Source: Serinus canaria (taxonomy: Eukaryota; Chordata; Aves; Passeriformes; Fringillidae). From it: DNA of 64,000 bases. Under the pieces are notes generated by a model. The model did no database searches. It was not told the origin of the DNA and saw nothing but the letters and a program-made list of their open reading frames with translations. Below are positions 57,246-64,000 of this stretch, piece by piece. The DNA lies in contig NC_066323.1 in assembly GCF_022539315.1 (NCBI RefSeq), forward strand, positions 20,077,719-20,141,718, in the 5' to 3' direction. The stretch's first letter is position 1; every line of letters starts with the position of its first letter. A program made the position numbers and the translations under genes.

Positions 57246-58159
57246 TTTTTACATGAGAGACACTTTTATACCATAAAACTTTTGAAGCCTCACGGCCATT
57301 CTCAAGCAGCCGGCCCTGCCTTTGGTGGGAATTGGGGTGCTGAGGGCTGAGAAAGGAGGATGGAGGGGGTTTGGTGCTCAAAGGGGCTGCTCCACACTGT
57401 GCCAACGTGGGAAGCCCAGCAGGGGCTGGAGAACAGCTGGGAAAGCACTCCCATCCATGATGGCCAGCACCCAAACTCTTCTCCAGGATCCTGGTGTGAT
57501 CCAGCAGCACTGAGCTTGCCTTTCCTAGTGCAGGGGAAATCCAGGAGTGCTGGTGGATGTGGAGGGGTCCCTGGGACAGCTGGGGCTGGGGGTCCATGTC
57601 ATGGCCATCCTGCACCTCCTGGCTCATCACCTGCCAAGCCAAGCTGCACTTGGGGGGTTCTGTTTAGAAATCAGTACTTTTATAAAGCAGAGTTCCATAT
57701 CTCCATCCAGGCTCATAAATCCTCCCAGCTAACCTGAGAACTGCAGCTTGATTTGCAAACCATGGCTTTACTCATCAGATTTAACTCCCTGACTGGCTTC
57801 TGAAACAGTCGATTGGCTTAGAAGTCAGGCAACAGATTTACAAATCCTAAAACAGATTCACACATCCTAAAACAGATTCACAAGTCATGCCAGTAAGATC
57901 TAAGGGGGAAAAAAAGAAAAGAAAAAAAAAGGAAAAAAGGTGTTTGTTTAGAGATCTTTTCTTTGCAAGGGGCTGATTTACAGCCCTGGACACTGCAGCC
58001 CTGTTGCTGCAAAGATCCAGCTCTTCCTTTGGGATTCAAACCTGATATCTCTGTGATTGTTGGTTTTTCTCCTAGTTCTGACTGAGCCTGACCTCGAGCT
58101 GTAGGATGCAACAGGGGTGGCAGGATCAGCAACCCCTAAGCCCAAGAGAATATGGGATC
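57246..58159. other. Intergenic, no gene recognised
   Basis: Contains the 20-bp triplicate at 57831-57890 and an A/G run (57905-57940). Confidence 0.5.
57831..57890. repeat. 20-bp tandem repeat, three copies
   Basis: Units start at 57831, 57851 and 57871 and share AACAGATT.ACA..TC..A; the third is more diverged. Confidence 0.9.
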
Positions 58160-58690
58160 AGGGAACTGCAGAATGGTTTGGGGTAGGAGGGACCTTAAAG
58201 CCCATCCAGTGCCACCCCTGCCATGGGCAGGGACACCTTCCACTATCCCAGGGTGCTCCAAGCCCTGTCCAACCTGGCCTTGGACACTTCCAGGGATCCA
58301 GGGGCAGCCACAGCTGCTCTGGGCACCTGTGCCAGGGCCTCAGCATCCTCACAGGGAAGGATTCCTTACCAGTATCCCACTCTAGATCTACACTAGTTCA
58401 TCTTAAAGCCATTCCCCCTGGTCCTGTTACTCCAGACCCTGGTCCCAAGTCCCTCTCCATCTCTCCTGGAGCCTTTTTGGGCACTGGAAGGGGCTCTGAG
58501 GTCTCCCTGGAGCCTTTTCCTCTCCAGGTGAACACCCCCCATCCTCTGGACTCTCTCCAGCAGCTCCATGTCCTTGTGCTGTTGGACCCCAGGGCTGGGG
58601 CAGCTCTGCAGGTGGGGTCTCACCTGAGCAGGGCAGAGGGGCACAATCCCAATCCCTTTCCTGCTGCCCATCCTGGGATCAGTTCAGGGC
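58160..58690 (-). mobile_element. CR1 LINE, long 3' fragment
   Basis: The longest CR1 copy seen here. Antisense order: 'actgcagaatggtttggggt', 'ccatgggcagggacaccttc', 'cttccagggatccaggggca', 'cattccccctggtcctgtta', 'tctccagcagctccatgtcc', 'gctctgcaggtggggtctca', 'cacaatcccaatccctttcc'. It reaches the end of the RT-coding part of the element but no intact frame remains. Confidence 0.92.
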
Positions 58691-59374
58691 AGGGTTGGGG
58701 CATGGCCAGCCCCACCCACCACCCCAGGAGGAGGGACAGGATTAATGTGACCACAGAGGAGATGTTTTTAAACTTGAGGTGTTTTAACAGGAGGCAGGTG
58801 GTGACCTGAGGAGGGAATGCTTGTGTTCCCAAGGTGATGCTGGTGGAGCATCCCCAGAAGGGCTGTGAATCACATCCTTCCTCTCCATGCCGCAGTGCTC
58901 CTCTATCCCATCTCCTGGGACAGGCTTAGCACCAAAATAATCACAGCTCGTGGCCTTGTGCTCTTGGAAATGCATTGGAAACCATCCAGCTGACAGATTT
59001 GAGTCGTGCCTCCATTGTGGCTTGGAGGGGGAAGAAAAGGAATTTCCTATCTGCCCGTGGATGATTTGTTAGACAGCACTTTCAAAGCTCCGTGGGGTTC
59101 CTCTGAGGTGCTGGACCTCTGCACCCCATCCAACAAATCAACTCTCTGTCATTTAGGAGTACCTCTTGCAAATTGTTGTTAATGGTGTAAACTTCCATCT
59201 TTCTCAATGTTCTGGAGAGACTAAGCAAAAAAATAACTTGTCCACAACTTTCGATGTTAAAATGTGCAAAAACACCTCTAGAATTCAACTATTTCCCCTT
59301 CCCCCCCCCCCCCGAGGTTTTCCAGATATACATCATAAAGCAACAACTGGCACTAATTCATTTTCCCCTTTGCA
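58691..59374. other. Intergenic, no gene recognised
   Basis: A poly-C run at 59301-59313. No gene. Confidence 0.5.
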
Positions 59375-59565
59375 ATCACCTTTAAAGGGAAAAGCAGCAA
59401 AGATTTCCTACCAGGTGTAAACACAAGGAATAAAAGGCCAGATAACAATGAAGATTTCATGGAAACTCACAGATACGAGCACCCAAGTGTAAGGCCTGCA
59501 ATTAAATGTTGGCCAGCAATTTCCAGCTGACATTTTGTAAACAGGGAGCTGAGAAAGGCAGCGGG
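59375..59565. promoter_or_regulatory. Candidate conserved noncoding element
   Basis: 'ctttaaagggaaaagcagca', 'taccaggtgtaaacacaagg' (forkhead-like GTAAACA), 'ggccagataacaatgaagat' with AACAATG, 'gcctgcaattaaatgttgg', 'gctgacattttgtaaacagg'. Repeat-free. Confidence 0.45.
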
Positions 59566-60109
59566 AGAGTCAATTTTGGGGCAGGAACATGAGAATCTAG
59601 AGGTCAGTGGAGGAGGCACACATCACCAGGAAGAGGGGTCTTGTTTATTAGAAGGAAACAATCAGTCCAGGTGATAACAGGCCACCCCCAGCCTCCCATC
59701 TCCTGAGGCAGGTCCCCACTTAAGAGAGATTTTCATGTATTTTCCCATTTTTTGGTGCTGTCTCTATGAGCTGGGGTTATCTAGAAATGCTGGTGAGTCT
59801 TAGGCTGCAAAGCAGTGCCAGGATCCTCCTCACCCGCTTTCTGAACTGGGCTTTGCATCTTTTCCTTCCCTTCCCAGGATAAAATTAAGAGTGACTTCTT
59901 TCCTAATTAAACCCAGCTTGGACTCATGGTTCCCCGGCCTAAACCTAGCCTAGATGTGAGGAGAAAGGGTCATCCCTTAAAGCCTGGCTCTTCCTCACAC
60001 AGAGATGCCCAAGAAATGCCATTTCCATTTCATTTTTCTCCCTCCAGAGACAACTCCTGCCTGATGTTATTCTACTTTCCCCACCCACCTCTTCCCCCAC
60101 GTGCCCCCG
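59566..60109. other. Intergenic, no feature recognised
   Basis: No gene or repeat recognised. Confidence 0.5.
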
Positions 60110-60480
60110 GGAGCCGCTAATAATAATATTGCAAACCCCGTAATAAATGCTGTGATCGCAGCCTAAAAAGGCTGGGGATAAATAAATAATAATAATAATA
60201 AAAAAAAAATTCCCATTTATCTGCGAGCTCGGGAGAGGCAGAGAGAAAAGAGTTCCCTATTAAAGATCCCGCATAGCCACAGGCAAATTCGAGCATCATC
60301 TCCTTGCAGAGCCCGGGTTTTTTTAAGGCAGAGATTACTCTGGCGGTTCAAGGTGCTATCGAGCTCGCACCAGGGACAATTACAAGGCTCCAGTTGGAGC
60401 GTCTGAGACGATGCTGACGTCTGATAAGGTTGAAGGGGAATAATGGAAGGAGGGAAGTGATAATGGACTGCTGAATGGGT
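60110..60480. promoter_or_regulatory. Strong candidate enhancer
   Basis: 'gccgctaataataatattgc', 'aaccccgtaataaatgctgt', 'cctattaaagatcccgcata', 'gcaaattcgagcatcatctc', 'gcagagattactctggcggt', 'gggacaattacaaggctcca', 'gacgtctgataaggttgaag'. Retained CpGs in AT-rich context and no repeat except an AAT run (60180-60205). Confidence 0.5.
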
Positions 60481-62009
60481 GGGTTGAGGTATCATTGCCG
60501 GAGAGCCTGGAGACAGAAGCTGCTGCTGGTGCAGGGGATGCATTTTTTCCCTTTCTCTCCCCCCGCCCCATTTTGTTTCTATTTTCCCTTCATAAGAAGA
60601 AAATATCTCCGAACATGCACTTCAGAAGGATTTTTCCCCTCCTAGCTCCAAGCAACACTGGTGACACCATTCTCCAACTCTCCCCATGCCATGAGAGCCA
60701 TCAGAGCCCGCGTGTCCTGCCTCCCTCAGCACTTGCTCCCAACTGCTCACAAACCTTTTTTAATGTTTCCTGCCCATCACCGAGGGCCAGGCTGGGCGCT
60801 GGGGGTGCTCTCAATGCCCAGCTCAACACCCCACAGCTCAGAGGGGCAGTTCAGCCAGGGCAGAATGAGGGAGAGGAGCCATCCCTGCTTCCCAGTCCAG
60901 TGCTCCTCCAAGGATTTCTAAGGGCTGGGATCCCACCCTTCCCTGGTGGCCTGGGGGCAGGTGAGGGAATCTGGCTTGCTCTTCTCCATCAGTGAGGGAT
61001 GAATCCCCACACTGGGTGGCCTCACATCCCAAAGGATGGACTCAGCCCTTCCTGAACCCTCCATTCCATTTTCTTCCTGCCCTGTTCTCACCAGCCTGTG
61101 GCCCATGATTTGGTCTCCATAAAACTGGAACTGCTGGTGAGCACAGAGAGCATTGATGAATCTTTGATTATATCTTTCTTTGCTGAGATTTCTTCTCCTG
61201 GGCCAGATTCCAGCTGATAATGAATTTGATATTTTTAAATATCCAACAAACAAATAAAGTCTATTGTTTTTCCCCTTTGGTTATGAGACTCTTCTCTTTG
61301 GCAGATCCTTTTATGTCTGTCTTTCCCTTTTGGAAGTATAAAGTTAGATCAGGATTTCACTTTTCTTCTTTTATCAAGGCAAGACAGAGTTGCCTCTATG
61401 TTTTCCTATACTATTGAAGGCCAGGATGTACCATGAAAATCCCTCTTTGGGAAAGAGGGGGTCTGGATAAGAAATCATATTAAATATTTCCTACATTGGA
61501 GATCAAAACACCCTCCTGATGGCCACAAATATGGAAGTGCTTGTATAAAGACCAAGCAGAAAATGATGCATTTTTGCTTGGCCCAGGAAAAGATGCTGGC
61601 AGCTTCCTGGGAATCGGGCAAATCCTGGCCAGTGGGGTGGAAGATCTCCAGACAGCATCTGAGGGAGGCTTTGGGGGAGTGACTCACAAAACCAGATCCA
61701 TTTGGAGATGCATCTTGACCAAAACTTGCAGAGAGGTGGTGCCAGACAAGTGTCAATCCCCCAGACTGAGTCCTTTGCTTCAAAGCAACCCCAGCAGCAC
61801 TTTTGGGTGGGATTTCTCTCCTCTGCCTTTGGACAGTGACAATGTCAACAGCTGAGCTGGGGGGTCCAAACTCATGCTCCAGCCTAGGGAGGTGAATGTT
61901 CCTTCAGGGAGTTCAGTTCAGCCATCCATCTTGGGATGGGATGGAAAGTGGTCCAGACACGTCCTGTTCTCCCTGCAGGCTCCAGAATGAGCCTTAGCAA
62001 GGAGTTCTG
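60481..62009. other. Intergenic, no gene recognised
   Basis: No supportable gene. An AT-rich patch lies at 61215-61265. Confidence 0.5.
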
Positions 62010-62275
62010 GTGCAGACAAGGGAAACCTGTTCACCTGGGAAGGCAGTGAGGGTTAGGTGGGATATTGGGAAAGAATTCCTGGCTGTGAGGGAGGTGAGAC
62101 CCTGGCACAGCTGCCCAGAGAAGCCCCTGGATCCCTGGCAGGGCCCAAGGCCAGGTTGGATGGGGTGTGGAGCAACCTGGGATGGTGGAAGGTGTCCCTG
62201 CCCATTGCAGGGATGGGAGGAAACAAACTTCAAGATTCCTTCCGACTCCAAGCATGATTCCATGACTGTGGGCTT
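62010..62275 (+). mobile_element. CR1 LINE, 3' end
   Basis: 'taggtgggatattgggaaag', 'gtgagaccctggcacagctg', 'ggcccaaggccaggttggat', 'gtgtccctgcccattgcagg', 'tccttccgactccaagcatg'. Ends near 'ttccatgactgtg'. Confidence 0.9.
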
Positions 62276-62329
62276 CCCAATGGGATGGTTATCAGGGCTG
62301 AAGGATCAGGGATACCTGTGCCATCAAAG

Positions 62330-62840
62330 CTCTCACCAGGGTGTGTCCAGTTCTGGCCCCTCAATTTGGGAAGGACGTTGGGACACTCAAAAGCATCCAG
62401 AGGAGGCAACGAGGCTGGAGAGGGGCTGGGAACACAAACCCTGAGAGCAACCACTGAGGGAGCTGGGGGTGCTCAGCCTGGAGAAGAGGAGGCTCAGGGG
62501 TGACCTTCTTGCTCTCTACAGCTACCTGGAAGGTGGCTGTGCTCAGCTGGGGCTGGGCTCTTTTCCTAAGCAGCAGCTGACAGAACCAGAGCACACAGCC
62601 TCCAGCTGCACCAAGGGAAATACAGGTTGGATAATAGGAAAGAGTTTTTTACAGAAAGAGTGATAAAGTTCTGGCATGGCTGCCCAGGGAGGTGTGGAGT
62701 CCCCATCCCTGGGTGTGTTTAACAAAGCCTGGATGTGGCACTGGGGGCCAGGGTTGAGTTGAGGTGCTGGGGCTGGGTTGGACTCCATGTTCTTTAAGGT
62801 CTCTTCCAACCTGGTCATTCTGTGAATTCTGTGAATTGCA
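62330..62840 (+). mobile_element. CR1 LINE, 3' fragment of a different subfamily
   Basis: 'gtgtccagttctggcccctc', 'gaggcaacgaggctggagag', 'gtgctcagcctggagaagag', 'ttggataataggaaagagtt', 'catggctgcccagggaggtg', 'gggttggactccatgttctt', 'ttccaacctggtcattctgt'. Lies in tandem with the preceding copy, about 60 bases away. Confidence 0.92.
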
Positions 62841-63534
62841 GAGCAGGAGATGCCAGGGACATCTCAAACCAAGAGGGACAGTGCAGTCCCTGCATGCAGA
62901 GCCACCATCCCCCCACTCCTGCTTGGCTCCCTTTCCCATGTTCCAGTGGAATATGGAGCACACCAGGAGCTGTGCCTTGGAGGTGGGTTTGGAAGCAGTG
63001 ATGGGAGGGGGCATGGGAAGGAGACAGGGAATGCACACAGGGAAGACCAGGCCCTCCTGGAATGTCTTTCCAGAGGCCACAGTGGTATGTACAATTCCAA
63101 TTCTAAAATCAAAAAGAAGGGAAAGCAGGAAGAATGGGTGCCATGGTAGAGGATATTTGGTGCTTCCTTCATTGCTGTTTCAATTTACTCTTCCTCCACC
63201 CCACCTTGAGCCTCTGTGGGAGCTGAGGGCACAGAACTCGAGGACTGAGAGAATCCTCCTGGCCTTCTCCAGCTTCACACACCCCCCTGCTCTTCTCCAG
63301 CATGTGGCTTTCCAGGGATATGGCAGGAGAAAGGAACAGGCAATACCTGGGGAATGCCTTTCTGCTCCCTGCCATTGGAATGAGCTAAAATAAAGGGACT
63401 GCTGTGTGATGCCAGGAGAAAGGAGATGATATCTGCCCAGGTTATACCCTGGATACTAAATCCAAATGCATTTCAACTAAGATCAGTTCCTTTAAAAAAA
63501 AAAAAAAAAAAAAAAGAGAGAGGGGAAAAAAGTT
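62841..63534. other. Intergenic, no gene recognised
   Basis: Ends with an A-run (63494-63515) and a GA stretch. Confidence 0.5.
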
Positions 63535-63975
63535 GATTTTCTTTGCAGCTCTTGGAAGTGAATCTATTTGGTGTCAGGCTGAAAGAAGACAGCGTGTAAG
63601 TAACTGAGAAAGTGTTTACTCAGTGAATTAGTTCAGCTTTCATTGTGCACAGAGGATTATGGCCTCAGCAGTGGATGAGCTCCATTTCAGGCTGGAGTAG
63701 CTCACTTAGCTACCTCCAGGGCAGGACTAATTATCATAGGACTTAGGCCATTAAAGGGCTTTAACTACCAGTGCTCTCTCCCAGGTCTGGATTAACTCTT
63801 TGCCTGGAGCAAAGCGCCCTGATAACCATTCAGCCTAATGGTCTGCTTTGATTCCTCTGCCCCCTCTGCCCACCCCTTTCGCCTTTAAACTTTATATTAT
63901 TGTCAGATCTGGAACAATAATTGGGAATATTAAAACCGTTGCTGCAAAATGGCAAAGGGGGCCTTGTGGCAGATT
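63535..63975. promoter_or_regulatory. Strong candidate enhancer at right edge, possibly cut by the window
   Basis: 'ctcagtgaattagttcagct', 'agtagctcacttagctacct', 'gactaattatcataggactt', 'aggccattaaagggctttaa', 'cattcagcctaatggtctgc', 'ctttaaactttatattattg', AACAATAATTG at 63913-63923. Over 400 bases with no repeat. TAAT/ATTA pairs and a SOX-type word fit a neural enhancer. Confidence 0.5.
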
Positions 63976-64000
63976 TTTTTCCCCCCCCTCTCTTGCCAAG

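Noticed and set aside
58117..58809. 230-codon plus-strand frame
   Set aside because: It is the antisense strand of a CR1 copy.

Overview
This is vertebrate nuclear DNA, almost certainly avian and probably from a songbird. The avian call rests on many 5'-truncated copies of the bird-type CR1 LINE, which end in the familiar 3' sequence built around 'ggttggaagggacc', and on short intergenic spacing between repeats. The songbird lean rests on one solo LTR near the left edge that resembles passerine endogenous retroviruses; that part is recalled from memory, not searched.

The only protein-coding gene I can support is SOX14, an intronless SoxB2 transcription-factor gene on the minus strand (CDS 18310-19032, 240 residues, complete). 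Its probable mRNA runs from about 19445 down to about 17290. It sits inside about 8.5 kb of CpG-rich DNA (12.5-21 kb) broken by AT-rich, homeobox-motif-rich blocks. No exon, tRNA, rRNA or other gene is convincing in the remaining 62 kb, so the window looks like the regulatory gene desert usual around a developmental SOX gene.

Region by region: 0-12 kb is repeat-poor intergenic DNA with one LTR, three CR1 pieces and a candidate enhancer near 7.0 kb. 12-21 kb is the SOX14 core: CpG islands, candidate conserved noncoding elements, GA/CT tracts of doubtful assembly quality (14.5-15.1 kb) and the gene itself. 21-36 kb is intergenic, with CR1 fragments, a probable ancient Penelope-like remnant, and minisatellites at 24.3, 33.6 and 34.3-34.8 kb. 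36-64 kb holds a six-copy 25-bp tandem array (36.16 kb), the most enhancer-like AT-rich blocks (37.2-38.1, 42.4-42.8, 51.2, 53.5, 56.8-57.2, 60.1-60.5 and 63.5-64.0 kb) and about ten CR1 fragments.

How the parts relate: the candidate elements carry homeodomain, SOX, TCF/LEF and MEIS/TGIF-like words, as expected for enhancers driving SOX14 in embryonic neural tissue, but conservation could not be tested here. I found no undescribed biological system. The most useful leads are the candidate enhancers, a uORF and a SOX palindrome upstream of SOX14, and a stretch at 14.5-15.1 kb that may be corrupted consensus sequence.
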